NCBI RefSeq assembly: GCF_032118995.1
Contig: NC_092650.1
Location: 8,246,001-8,310,000 of the forward strand
Reading direction: 5' to 3'
DNA: 64,000 nucleotides
Source: Asterias amurensis
Taxonomy: Eukaryota > Echinodermata > Asteroidea > Forcipulatida > Asteriidae
The position numbers and the translations under genes were made by a program. Below the pieces are notes generated by a model. The model was not told the origin of the DNA and did no database searches. It saw nothing but the letters and a program-made list of their open reading frames with translations. The first letter of the stretch is position 1; each line of letters begins with the position of its first letter. Positions 25,001 to 33,209 of the stretch are shown here, one piece after another.

Positions 25001-25403
25001 ACCAAACTTCCCAGAGCAATGCAGATTATCCCCACACTAAGAATCCTGGTTTTGTTTGCACTATTTCCGAGATACCCTACGAAGACGATCAACACAGCAG
25101 CCGTTACATCGTAGATAGACGGCAGGAGACCTGTCTGGAATGAGGAGAACTCAAAGCGGCGCTGGAGGCTCGCGAGAGACCCGTTCACAAGTCCATTGAC
25201 GGTCATACTCTGGAAGAAAGCATACGCACACAAGATACAGAGCAGCCATTTTGGATTTGCGAAGCGCTGCAGGAACTTTGGACGCCATGAGAACCACCCG
25301 CACTCCGTGATGACCCGGCGTTCTTAGTCTCTTGCCTATTTCCAGCTTGGTCCCTCAGAGTTTGCAGATCAGACAACTTAATCTCATGATCATTTGTTAT
25401 AGC
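12775..25403 (-). CDS. SLCO: Organic anion transporter family (SLCO/OATP), 9 visible exons
   Basis: A twelve-helix plasma-membrane carrier of the OATP family, which takes up amphipathic organic anions. Exons in coding order are 25403-24744, 24038-23939, 22281-22160, 20675-20412, 18876-18678, 17430-17289, 16397-16201, 15093-15029 and 13004-12775. All junctions are GT-AG and every phase agrees. The OATP signature is clear as DVQWVGAWWLGF in exon 3, and a Kazal-type extracellular loop with ten cysteines spans exons 6 and 7. The total of about 1.98 kb (roughly 660 residues) is normal for the family, and the stop TAA is at 12777-12775. No start codon is visible; it should lie in an exon beyond 25403. 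The first exon needs a frame change upstream of ECGWFSW. The introns are full of M1-M4 elements and SINEs. The subfamily is not assigned. Confidence 0.93.
13160..13432. repeat. tRNA-related SINE, inverted pair
   Basis: Two copies point away from each other. The left is on the minus strand (GGGGATAAAGAATATTAATT near 13192). The right is on the plus strand, with a B-box GGTTCGAATCCC near 13300, then ATGCCTGTGATATTTTTG, CTCGGGAAAGTACTG and a tail AATATTCTTTATCCCCGATG. It lies in the last SLCO intron. Confidence 0.75.
13433..13918. other. Unassigned intron sequence
   Basis: Part of the last SLCO intron. CAAAAACCTCCCGATGCATT and a following CCTCCCGATC form a short direct repeat near 13720-13757; otherwise nothing is recognised. 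Confidence 0.3.
13919..14290. mobile_element. M3 inverted-repeat element, copy a
   Basis: TTAA on both sides (13915-13918 and 14291-14294). Ends AGCCATTGGACACTTTCGG and CCGAAAGTGTCCAATGGCT, with a central CTCGATATCGAG palindrome. Other copies are at 38293 and 45257. Confidence 0.8.
14507..14880. mobile_element. M1 element, copy d
   Basis: GAACACGTTGCCTTGGATCG start and AAGCAACGTGTTTCT end, followed by TTAA at 14881. The left TTAA has decayed. Confidence 0.75.
15029..15093 (-). CDS. SLCO: SLCO exon 8: 65-base exon before TM11
   Basis: Too short to show as an open frame on its own. Acceptor TTTTAAG and donor TTTG/GTAAGT. Encodes CVPDGQQSFALGVYGLMTRV, matching the family motif of proline, serine and SFALG-type residues that precedes LPGPI. 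Phases 2 in and 1 out fit both neighbours exactly. Confidence 0.9.
15190..15440 (-). repeat. tRNA-derived SINE with conserved central core
   Basis: On the minus strand, a B-box GTTCGAGTCCCGG is followed by CACATGTGTCATTGAGCAAG and CCTTCGGATGAGAC, then TCTGTTGGTCCCGTG. This string resembles the core of deuterostome tRNA-derived SINEs. It lies in the SLCO intron between exons 7 and 8. Confidence 0.7.
15609..15955. mobile_element. M14 foldback element
   Basis: Long inverted repeat: ACACAATGTCCACAG and its complement near 15935, and CTCAAAAACTACAGCACCTC near 15833 pairing with the left arm near 15705. The centre is a stem around AAAATTATTTTCATGACATT. Confidence 0.7.
16201..16397 (-). CDS. SLCO: SLCO exon 7: end of Kazal-like loop and TM10
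   Basis: 197 bases, acceptor TTTGTAG and donor CAG/GTAATG. Four more loop cysteines (SNCTC, RCGSYC), then TM10 (MYIFIAFLFLILVSLF). Phase 0 to phase 2. NCT and NDS are possible glycosylation sites. Confidence 0.92.
16400..17288. other. SLCO intron, no element identified
   Basis: Unique-looking AT-rich intron. Two short imperfect direct repeats of AAGGGCACCAAGG occur near 17150 and 17192. Confidence 0.3.
17289..17430 (-). CDS. SLCO: SLCO exon 6: Kazal-like loop, first part
   Basis: 142 bases, acceptor TTCATCAG and donor GAG/GTAAAC. Six cysteines in the typical spacing CNTGCHC, YSPVCGSN, FSPCFAGC. NDT is a possible N-glycosylation site. Phase 2 to phase 0. Confidence 0.92.
17505..17851. mobile_element. 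M4 inverted-repeat element, copy b
   Basis: Ends ATTCATAAATACCT and GGCATTTATGAAT; shares CTATTCCTATTGGTGGAGAG with 10225-10574. Confidence 0.65.
17907..17968. repeat. Strong GC hairpin
   Basis: GTCGTGGCCGTGCGATAAAG pairs with CTTTATCGCACGGCCACGAC, with a loop of about 20 bases. The stem is near-perfect, so it may be a young foldback. It lies in an SLCO intron. Confidence 0.7.
18000..18677. other. SLCO intron between exons 5 and 6
   Basis: A 130-codon open frame on the minus strand covers part of it but lacks any family features. Nothing else is recognised. Confidence 0.3.
18678..18876 (-). CDS. SLCO: SLCO exon 5: TM8-9
   Basis: 199 bases, acceptor AATGAAG and donor AAAG/GTTAGA. Encodes GILVCVAGGGALLVGGWLVK, then LKVPGMLKFIIVANIINGL and the cysteines of CSGFLRC that open the large outer loop, then PLAGVYQQY. 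Phase 1 to phase 2. Confidence 0.9.
19000..19060 (+). repeat. tRNA-like SINE head fragment
   Basis: TAGCTCAGTTGGTAGA matches a tRNA A-box, with GTTCGAATCACAC as a B-box about 15 bases later. The anticodon arm is missing, so this is a SINE fragment and not a tRNA gene. Confidence 0.5.
19061..19811. other. Unassigned intron sequence
   Basis: Part of the SLCO intron between exons 4 and 5. Near 19505, GTAACTCAGCGGTTGGGA weakly resembles another A-box; nothing else is seen. Confidence 0.25.
19812..20117. mobile_element. M1 element, copy e, 5' truncated
   Basis: Central hairpin GGTCGGCCATTTTATGGAGTC with its complement, and the right end GCAACGTGTCCCTT followed by TTAA. The left arm begins inside the family consensus. 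Confidence 0.65.
20412..20675 (-). CDS. SLCO: SLCO exon 4: central loop and TM7
   Basis: 264 bases, acceptor CTGCTAG and donor TTG/GTAAGA. Begins with a charged cytoplasmic loop (TQAIRKERESQAH), then FPSATKILFRNPTFVLLTLG and the helix ending FLPIYLENQFGL. Phase 1 to phase 1. Confidence 0.92.
20849..21018. mobile_element. M2 element, copy b, right half only
   Basis: AAAAACAACGTTACCTCAGAG to GTGTCCAGTGCC with TTAA at 21019. The left half is missing. Confidence 0.65.
21180..21240 (-). pseudogene. Decayed SLCO exon 3 copy (N-terminal half)
   Basis: On the minus strand TTGGTTGGAGCACGTCTGGT and TTTTGTGGTAGC align with the WVGAWWLGFVV part of exon 3, with a one-base deletion in the GAWW codons. 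No usable splice sites are seen. The match is short and imperfect. Confidence 0.4.
21526..21577 (-). pseudogene. Decayed SLCO exon 3 copy (C-terminal half)
   Basis: Encodes FMIALPLTCLLPELPG, against FMIALPLTCFPQELAG in exon 3, and keeps the donor GTAAGATCAT. Homology continues downstream through the intron (ACATCAACACCAAG near 21415), so a genomic segment was duplicated. The 5' half and acceptor are absent. Confidence 0.75.
21637..22016. mobile_element. M2 element, copy c
   Basis: TTAA at 21633-21636, end AGGCAGTGGACAATATTTG, central palindrome around GAATTTGAGGTCTCGAAATC, and right end GTGTCCACTGTCT. It splits the exon 3 duplication. Confidence 0.8.
22160..22281 (-). CDS. SLCO: SLCO exon 3: OATP signature and TM6
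   Basis: 122 bases, acceptor TTCTTAG and donor CTG/GTAAGA. Encodes PTVDSSDVQWVGAWWLGF, which carries the family signature (D-x-x-W-V-G-A-W-W-x-G-F), then TM6 and LPLTCFPQELAG. Enters in phase 2 and leaves in phase 1. Partial decayed copies lie downstream at 21526-21577 and 21180-21240. Confidence 0.93.
22716..23082. mobile_element. M2-variant element, copy d
   Basis: TTAA at 22712-22715 and 23083-23086. The ends AGGGAAGATAAACGTTTGG and TGTACATTCCCT mark a sub-family distinct from typical M2, with centre AAAGACTTCCAGCTAGAAG. Confidence 0.75.
23375..23921. mobile_element. M2 element, copy e, carrying a LINE fragment
   Basis: TTAA at 23371-23374 and 23922-23925, ends AGACACTATTGGTAATTG and CAATAGTGTCCACTACC. 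Its right arm is broken by the insertion at 23699-23863. Confidence 0.8.
23699..23863 (+). mobile_element. 5'-truncated LINE 3' end with 8-bp target duplication
   Basis: 165 bases flanked by AAGTAAGG on both sides (23691-23698 and 23864-23871), inside M2 copy e. One frame reads CGPGRPTKTM, like the GRPxKTW motif near the C-terminus of several non-LTR retrotransposon polymerases. It ends in a GAGT microsatellite tail. The duplication and the tail support target-primed insertion; the exact clade is not assigned. Confidence 0.65.
23939..24038 (-). CDS. SLCO: SLCO exon 2: TM5
   Basis: 100 bases, acceptor CTGACAG and donor AAG/GTAATA. Encodes GILITFVTLGPAVGFVVGG, the conserved fifth helix, then SLNTDFYSSS. 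Enters in phase 1 and leaves in phase 2. Confidence 0.9.
24230..24612. repeat. 145-bp tandem duplication in C-rich sequence
   Basis: The unit from TTCTGCGCCAGAAGAACATT (24318) recurs at 24462, and each ends in CCTCTTGCCCCCC. Long C-runs at about 24233-24257 and 24580-24594 may be unreliable in length. It lies in SLCO intron 1, about 135 bases downstream of exon 1. Confidence 0.7.
24744..25403 (-). CDS. SLCO: SLCO exon 1 (first visible): N-terminus and TM1-4
   Basis: The acceptor is CATTTATGAAACCAG before 25403 and the donor is CTAG/GTATGT. From about 25317 down, the frame reads ECGWFSWRPKFLQRF, then TM1 (WLLCILCAYAFFQSMTV), VNGLVNGSL, TM2, TM3 and TM4, ending DAGVYLG in phase 1. Upstream of ECGW this frame hits TAA at 25326-25324. 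The 5' part of the exon is open in another frame, with a plausible polar N-terminus (NDHEIKLSDLQTLRDQAGN). So either one base is missing (or two added) near 25310-25330, or an unannotated splice joins here. Confidence 0.88.
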
Positions 25404-26379
25404 CTGGTTTCATAAATCGGAGAAGACAAATAAGATGTTAAATTAAACAAGATATAACAAAAAAAATCACACACAAATTGTAAAGAAGTATAAACATAAA
25501 GTGGCTATAGTTTCAAAGATGTAAAAGAAAATTAGTAATAAAAGGAACGTTACAGAATTGGTAGGAAAACAAATCGTGAAGATCGCATATTTACATCAAA
25601 CTTACACTGTCTAATGAGGATGTCAGAAGTCAACATCCCTTGAAATATTTCTGCCTGAAATGCCATTTGATGAAAAATTAATAATTTTACTTTGCGTTTG
25701 GAGTTTATCGCTAAGTGAGCGTTTTCTTCGTTTTCTCCACTACTTTAGAAGGGTGGGAGACACATTATCAAATGCCCCCACCCCCAATCTTTTTGACCAT
25801 CTTTATAATAAAGCCCAAGTGGTGCACTGTTTATAGACCAAACCATGTGTCCCGCCATAAACATTACTCATGAGGGCAAAGGATGACACAACTTTTTGAT
25901 GGATGGGGCTATATAAAATGTCTTCCCTCAAAATTGGCCCAAGATTGCACCACAGATCATCTAAACCGCGGTAAAAGGCTCAATTTCCCCATGTCTTTGA
26001 CCACCTTATCATGAAACTCAATTGTTGCACTGTTTGGACCAAAGTGTCCCAAGCCTCTTTTTTTGGGGGGGGGGGGGGGTGGGGGGCAATGTTCCCACAC
26101 TCGTGTGTCTTATAGGGGCACGTACGTGCGTGTCCTCTCTTACTTTTTAGTTCTATGTTCTCTTGTAGCTGTATGTTTACTTTATATACGGTGACGCGCT
26201 GTCTCTGTCTGCCATTGCTGTTTTGCGGCCTCTCTAGTTCGAGTGATTTTGGTCATGTTTCACCAAGGTAACTCCGCACCCAGGTGACACCATATCCAAT
26301 TGAGACGTTTCTGAGATTGTTTTCTTTTTTTCCCCAAACCTTGCGTAAACATTGCAAACAATGCGTTTGGAGTTTATCG
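25404..26379. other. Upstream of the visible SLCO exons
   Basis: Expected to hold further SLCO intron or a 5' exon with the start codon, but I could not identify one. A G-run occurs near 26066-26085. Confidence 0.3.
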
Positions 26380-26645
26380 CTCAGTTGATCATTAAATTCA
26401 AAAAATCATCAATATGGATATAACGAAGCCTAATTGGGTTGCTGTTTTAGGTACAATAACCCATATTAGCAAGAATAGGTGCATCATAGCTTGAAAAGGG
26501 CATTATATTCCAACATCTGAGAGGGGGAACATCACCCCTCAGACTCCCTAGATCGCACCAGAGAGCATATATACGGCCTTAATTGTTCCCGGGCCCTAAA
26601 GCGGGCCCCGGACCCCACGCCACGTAAATGTTACGACTAACGATG
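26380..26645. repeat. R1 dispersed repeat, copy 1
   Basis: Contains CCAACATCTGAGAGGGGGAA, CCCTCAGACTCCCTAGAT and GGGCCCTAAAGCGGGCCCCG. The same blocks in the same order recur at 53340-53480 and 54190-54320. Confidence 0.6.
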
Positions 26646-26970
26646 CCCCCCCCCCCATCTTTCAAGACAGATTGACGCCCATTATGTTTGATTCCTTTGA
26701 CTGACAACCCCATCCGCAGGCATTCGACACCGACATAAAATAGTGGATAGAAAACGGCGTGCAGTTGGGGAAAGTCGTTATGTTGTCCCAATAAATAAAG
26801 AGTATTATTCATCCGAACAGGGTGACCGCTCACTTGATGGACTCAGACTTGTTTCATTGTCTGTCTATGGTCGATAGTAAAGCGAAACGACTCTCTCGCG
26901 GCTCTGTGTTCTGTATGTGAGGGCGGATCTAACAGAGCTAAAAAGCGGTCACGCGGTATTTAGTCGCTAT
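26646..26970. other. Unassigned spacer
   Basis: Open frames here are short and unlike known families. Confidence 0.25.
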
Positions 26971-28309
26971 GGGTATGTTCAGACAGCGTACTAACTTAGA
27001 CCCCGAACCGGTCTAACTTTTACGAGCAGCGGGGGGTGGTCGTAAAAATAAAACCCCCTTGCGTTCAGACAGCACAGAGTTAACCCGATCCGGTTATCTT
27101 CGGTTTTAAGAGGTCAAAGTAGACGCGACCCCGTTGCTCTAACATCCGGTTTTATTCATCAGATTCACGCACCGAGTATGCCGAGATGCCGAGTGCCCCA
27201 TGCCCTGGATGATCATCAGGGCATAATTATTGGATACAAATGGCTCAATCGAACGCGGCAACAGTTTTACGGTTGGAGTACACGGGCACTTAAAACAAAC
27301 ATGAACACGACTCGAATTTTTTTTTTAAACAAACAAAATATTGATACAAACCGTCGAGAAAACTCACCAAAATATTGTCCATATTCCATGAAACAGAACA
27401 CGTTTCATTTTTGTGTTTTGTTTTATACCACTGTTTCCGATTTAAATACTTTTAGTTTGTACTTCAATCGATTGGAAGTTGCGATCTCTCAAAAGCTGTG
27501 CCGCGATTTTTATTCGATTCGTTCATAAACACAACTACACACGTGCAAGTTACGTAAATACATGTACTTTGCAGTATTTTCCCAACTTCCCAACAACAAC
27601 GTGGTGATATTGCTGGCGTAGGGAATTTCCCCTACACACAGCCTCGGGCCCACTGCAGTTCATTCTCCTAGATTGAAAGTACAGCACGCTAGTAACGGTG
27701 ACGGCAATAGAAAGGCACATCCACGGGATCGGTGATGGATAACTATGGGATATCAGAGAGTGATCACTAGGGGATGGCAGCGCTGTACATGTGAGAAGCA
27801 TTACAAAATATGTTTCTTCTCTGCGCTCGTAGTATACGCATGAAAAACAGTTTAAATTTATTATAGGACACTCAACAAAAAAAGCTTGAAAAATATCATT
27901 TTGTTTCAGAATTTAATAAATCATGGGCGTGGGCCTGTGTTAAACTGCATACACCGATCAAGAGGGTTTCGCCAACTCGGTAAGCGGCAAGAAAGTAATA
28001 TAAATACTCGGTGCTTTTCAGCATCAGAGGCAACAGAAACCGTATACAAGCATTCCGGGTCCCGGGCGTGTGCATTGAACCACACAATGGGTCGTCCGTT
28101 GTGAGTTAAAACCGGATGTCATTCTGTCCACACGCAGTGTTAAAAGATAAACCCGAACCGGTTTAGACTTAGACCGCCTCGCTGGACGGTTTAAGTTTTG
28201 GGGTTTAAACCCGATCCGGTCTAACTTTATTTGCGTTCACACGCACAAAAGTTGAACCCGAACCGGTCTAAGTGGACTTAGACCAACTTTAGTACGGCGT
28301 GTGAACGAC
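26971..28309. mobile_element. Candidate 1.3-kb inverted-repeat element
   Basis: The left end carries TTCAGACAGCGTACTAAC with CCGAACCGGTCTAACTTT; the right end carries GAACCGGTCTAAGTGG and TAGTACGGCGTGTGAACG, roughly its complement. Further copies of the AACCCGATCCGGT motif lie inside both ends. The middle has short open frames but no transposase motif. Confidence 0.5.
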
Positions 28310-30831
28310 CTCTATCACCGCGACTTTAACGACTTGTCCAAAAGTCTAGACTTCTGCGGCAATATCCGATCTGACTACCAACTACATGTACATTCGAGGC
28401 GGGTCAACAATGAGGCTAACTCATGCAGATCACACAGTCTAGTCATCTTTAGAACGCTGACACCACAAGTTCCCCGCACTTTGGGCCTACTTGTGTCCTT
28501 TTGACAATTTTTTACATGACAGAAACACTCAAGTCAATATACTATTCTACACACTCACCCCATTGGCAGATACGGTTTGTGTATCCATTGGATGCTGGGT
28601 TATACCCGTTCAGGAACTGATTGGTAGACTTGATTCATACGGTCACTGTGGGAAGAACCAAAGAGTAAGGCCAGAGAGCAAGGAGAACACTATATACACA
28701 GGACGTGTGTTTGTGGTTCTCTTAATCTTTTACCGTTATTCAGAATGGCGGAGGAGGTAAACAAAGGTTGTACAATAACGCAGACCTGTGGACCCAATAA
28801 TCTATTTGACGGTGCCTTGACCTCTGACCTTTTGAATGTAAACACGTGCAAACTTAGCAGTCCCAGCACACCCGGGGTTATTGGAAAAGTGTTCACATCA
28901 CGCCACTGCTTTTTCATTCGATATGAAATAATTGAGTATCTCATTTACCTCAATGAGATATCCATTTTTATAAAAAATAAGTGAGGTGGCGTGATACGCG
29001 GATCCAACCTAATGGTAGCGAATGTCATCATGTACCAACTGTCGCTGAGCACGGTACTTTTTTGATAGAATGGCGTCCAACCGACGAAGAAAACAGTTTG
29101 GTTGGGAAATGAAGAATTGGGACTTTTTACGTTTGGTATAAATGACTCTGAACTGGAATTATGCTTGGTATAATTGCACTTTAATAAAGTTTTCACTTCA
29201 AAATACTGCGGTTGTGGATGACACTTTTTAACCCCGGAGAATTCGAATATAATAAATAACCGTATTTCAGATTGTGTATTATGTAATTGCAGATTGATCT
29301 TGAGTCATGTGTGGACGGGCGCTCCCAGATCGATTTTCGGCAATATCTCAAAAACGCTCAAACTTCCAATTGCCAAATGTATTACACTACCGGTATTGAC
29401 AAAACTTCTGTAAGGATTACCCCCAACTGTTTACGGAATTCTCATTCATAATATCAAATCATCATGCATGCCTATTTGAAACCTACATACCTGTATGTAT
29501 GCAACTCATCCCAGGAAATTGACATGTATTCGAGAAAGCAACGAAAAAACTGACTGTTTTGTCACTAAGGTAATGTGACCACGTCTACTAGATTAAGGTG
29601 CTGTGGTTGTACTTTCTCGATTCCCGATAATCTTTCCCGATAATGACCCGACTTTAATAATTTGGGAACGCTGAAGCCCATTGTGAACCAAAATTTCATT
29701 GTGACTCTTGAAACGTCATAGAAGACCTCTCTCCAAAACAGCTATGCTGCTTTCCGATAATCGTTTCTCTATTGTTGTAAATCAACGGGCCGTTTCACAA
29801 TTTGCGACAGGTCATATGATTGACTGCTGGGAAACCATGACTGTGCATAACCTTGCCTAGGATACAATTGCCCAAGTTTTTCTCGTCGGATATGAAACGA
29901 CCAATGTTGGCCCTAATCACAACCAAATGGAAACTTACTGAGACCCCTTGCAAGTTGACATTTTGGGGTGCAAATTTATATATAGGGTAGAAATTTCCAT
30001 TTTGCAAGTTCTAAAAACATCAAGTAATGCATGATGCGAAAATAGCACAAGGGGGAATTTTTAAGCAATTAATTTTGTTTTTCTCAAGGAAGGCCAAGAA
30101 TGATACTGTGTAGTAATTCTGCATTTTGTTGGGGTGAAGTAGTAAATGTGAGCTAAAACAGTTTTTCAGACCCCCCATAATCGGCCTCAAATGGCCACAA
30201 AAAAAAGAGCTGTAACAATATTAACGGGCTATATATTGAATTGAAAATGCAATTTTGTTTATTGCACCCCAAGGCCCTTCCACCCACAAAGTATTTTGTT
30301 GTGTGACCGTGATCACAATAGAAGATTTTACTCAAACGCAGTTCACGCTGAAGTGACTCCCTTCTTGCATGCGGAAATGTGATGTTCAGGATAAATCATT
30401 TGTTCTTGATTAATCATTGTTTTATCTTCTTTTATTGTTGGGGCACAAGAAACAAATCCCTTATATTCATTCTAAGTACACAATTATTTAAACGGTCGGT
30501 CTTGAAATTTATTCCCGCAGATACAACCGAATAACAATACTAAAAAGGGCCGGGCGTTACAGTTATATCCAACCACGTTACCATGGACGATTTTTCCCTA
30601 TGAAAATTTGAAATAAACATTGAGGTGAGTTTTGTCAGATATGATTTCAAATCATACTTACCGAGATGTATTCAGAATGAACGCCTGGTGACTGCTATAA
30701 CAGTTGTGGTTCACTTTCACGTCCTCGGTGCAATTCTCATTAGACACTGTTATACAATGTGACATGTGATTGAACTTCTTTAATATGCTACGAGGACTAA
30801 CAATTCCATGACTTGCATAGAGTGCGTTCGT
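28310..30831. other. 2.5 kb without a supported gene
   Basis: At 28745, ATGGCGGAGGAG followed by GTAAAC would make a very short first exon with a good donor, but no partner exon is seen. The rest has no recognised element. Confidence 0.3.
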
Positions 30832-30969
30832 TTTGCTTCCCTGGGTCGACCCCGGTGTGTGGTGGGTTTTTGTTCCAGGACGAACGTGGGTAATTATCTG
30901 CACATGTTTGTCCTAGAAAAAAAACGCCACACACCGGGGTCGACCCAGGGAAGCTATAAACGAACGCAC
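30832..30969. mobile_element. M11 foldback element
   Basis: GTGCGTTCGTTTTGCTTCCC and TGGGTCGACCCCGGTGTGTG pair with the right arm ending near 30969; the loop is about 50 bases. The arms are nearly identical. Confidence 0.75.
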
Positions 30970-32274
30970 CCATTATATAGCAAGTGTTATATTAAATTTT
31001 GTACAGCGAAGTCATTGGACCATGCAGGGTAAATAACTCCAAGGTGACCTTCATTGTTACTCTGGTTGCACCGTAATTCACGGGAGGGTGTCATTGTATG
31101 TACACGTGAGCTATGGTCGATACCGTGGTGCTCGTTCTGTTTAGCCCCTTGGGCTGACAAGAGCTAACTGACTCTCTCGTGGTGACGTCATGCACCTCGG
31201 GCCAGCCCCAAGTGACCCACTCCACAAGCAGGCCACTTGAGGCCGACCCGCCCCTCGAATGACGTCAAAGTTTTGCGAACGTACCGGCGTCATAACTAGC
31301 GACGTTTATTCAGCTGCAGAGGGCGCACTTTTTTTCACGGAGGAAATTATTTTTTCAATCTTAAAACAACTCCTTACTTTACAAATGTGCTGAAAATCCA
31401 CAACAGCAAAACAAAGTTAACCCTGAACAAAGAGAGGCCCATTTTGTGGCAATTAACAGTGGAATCATTGATGATGGATATACGTTTATCCAAAGTATAA
31501 TACAGCTTTAAATCCAGTTTCAATCATGCAAGAGAGGGTCTATTCTCATTCATCTTCATTTTATATGTAAGCGACAGAAAAAAAGGGATCAGATTAAGAA
31601 AATCCAATATTTCTTAGTTATACCAAATATGATAGCCTCATTGTCTAAACGAATGTTAAAAACCATTTGTCTTTTAGACTTTGAAAACAAACTTTTAGTA
31701 GCTTAGCCTATGAGCCTTAGCCATAGCCATAGGTTCATCCATAATGAAAAGTATTAACAAGTAGCCATATATACTGTAAGGACTCCATCTTGAAAAATTA
31801 ACCGTACAGTTTGAGCAAATAAAAGCCAGTTTTTAAGCGTTGTTGTGATTATTTTGAAAGTAATTTGTGTCCCTGTGCATGTGGTAAAGGGACACAAATT
31901 ATAATTTTGAAAATTGTTCAACTATTCATATAAAACCATGACCTTCAAATCTTTGATTTAAAGAAAAAGTAGTTGGTTGCAATAATTTATTCACAATGCT
32001 CGGTGTAAGAATTTCTCTCTATTAAGTAAAATATAGACATATACATTAAATACCTGTTTGTGCACGTATGGGTTTATCCATGATAAGAAAACAATGGAAA
32101 CACTTTATTTTGAGCGGGTGCAAATGGTTGTTTTGTAACTTCATGTGTTTTGTACGTAACAAGCTTCATCGCTTCATCAATTAGTTTGTCATGAGAAACA
32201 TCATCCCTAACCCCCTAACAATTGCACTTTTTAGGAGAAGGGCGTTGTTTGCATTCTAACACCATCAACAACTT
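30970..32274. other. Unassigned spacer with two CRE-like sites
   Basis: Around 31183 and 31260 the palindrome TGACGTCA or a near copy occurs within a GC-rich patch, which could be regulatory. No gene is supported. Confidence 0.3.
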
Positions 32275-32455
32275 AATGACGTTAAATTTGCATTGGGGAT
32301 AAAGATAGGTTCGAGTCTCACCCGAGTAATATGCCTGTGATATTTTTTTCACAGAACTCGGGAAAGTACTGAGTATACAGTGCTGACACACACTGGTGTA
32401 TGGGTAAAATAAAATTAATATTCTTTATCCTCAATGCAAATTTAACATTTATTCT
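32275..32455 (+). repeat. tRNA-related SINE copy
   Basis: GGTTCGAGTCTCACCCGAGT, then ATGCCTGTGATATTTTT, CTCGGGAAAGTACTGAGTAT and a tail AATATTCTTTATCCTCAATG, as in the 13.2-kb pair. Confidence 0.7.
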
Positions 32456-32479
32456 ATCGTTGCGATACCCACTGCCAAT

Positions 32480-32680
32480 ACATAGGATTCGAACTGAATC
32501 TAGCTGCCGGGCAGTCTCGGTGTTCTAGTTGGTAATACACTGCTCTAAATAAATGCAAGGGGTCATGGGTTCAAATTCCACTCGAGTAATGCCTGTGTTT
32601 TTTGTTGTACGGGACTCGGGAAAGTACTGGTTAAAACAGTGCTGACACTCATCGGTGTATGAATTCAAAAAAACTTTCAA
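32480..32680 (+). repeat. tRNA-related SINE, second copy
   Basis: Head CGGTGTTCTAGTTGGTAATACAC with B-box GGTTCAAATTCCACTCGAGT, then ACGGGACTCGGGAAAGTACT. It follows the previous copy directly. Confidence 0.65.
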
Positions 32681-32694
32681 AAACATTATAGTAT

Positions 32695-33080
32695 AGGTTT
32701 TCTCGATCAAATTCGGCAAGCTGTTCTATTTCGCGCGAAATCAAATGCTACTAAAAGGGTCATTCGATTTCATTGTATGATTAGTCAAATGTAATGTTGC
32801 GTCATTCGCTTTAACAAAATAATCATTCTATTTAACAATTCATCAAAGCAGTATTCAAATTCGCAACGCTTCTTGAGGCGTGTGTGTCTCGAAAAAGAAT
32901 GACGCTACGCTAAATTGAACTAAAGCGCTAAAGGAATTTGAATCGACTTAAAACGAAATTGAATGGCCGAACTCTGAATTTGAAACGCAGTAACAACTGG
33001 AGAGGCAAAACAGCTTTAACTCGAACGCATGAAAGTCAAATTGGCTGTTCATTTTCTGAATATGACCGAGTAAACCTTAA
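32695..33080. mobile_element. Y-family foldback, complete-looking copy
   Basis: Left end AGGTTTTCTCGATCAAATTC, right end GAATATGACCGAGTAAACCTT, pairing imperfectly. The left arm contains the CATTCGATTTCATTG block of the Y arms at 1.4-5.3 kb, which suggests these arms derive from this element. Confidence 0.6.
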
Positions 33081-33088
33081 CTAACCAT

Positions 33089-33203
33089 TATATTTGGTTT
33101 GCGGTAACACCATGTGTGTTTGCCAGATAAAGTTTACTCTTTAAAAACTGTATTGCGTTACCTGGAAAGTAGATACACATGGAGTTATCGCAATCCAAAT
33201 ATA
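33089..33203. repeat. Short hairpin element
   Basis: ATATTTGGTTTGCGGTAACA pairs with TGGAGTTATCGCAATCCAAA; CCATGTGTG and CACATGG lie inside the stem. Confidence 0.6.
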
Positions 33204-33209
33204 ATATAT

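Noticed and set aside
28741-28984. Gene starting ATGGCGGAGGAG at 28745
   Set aside because: The 79-codon frame loses coding character after four codons. A GTAAAC donor fits a four-codon first exon, but no partner exon is visible.
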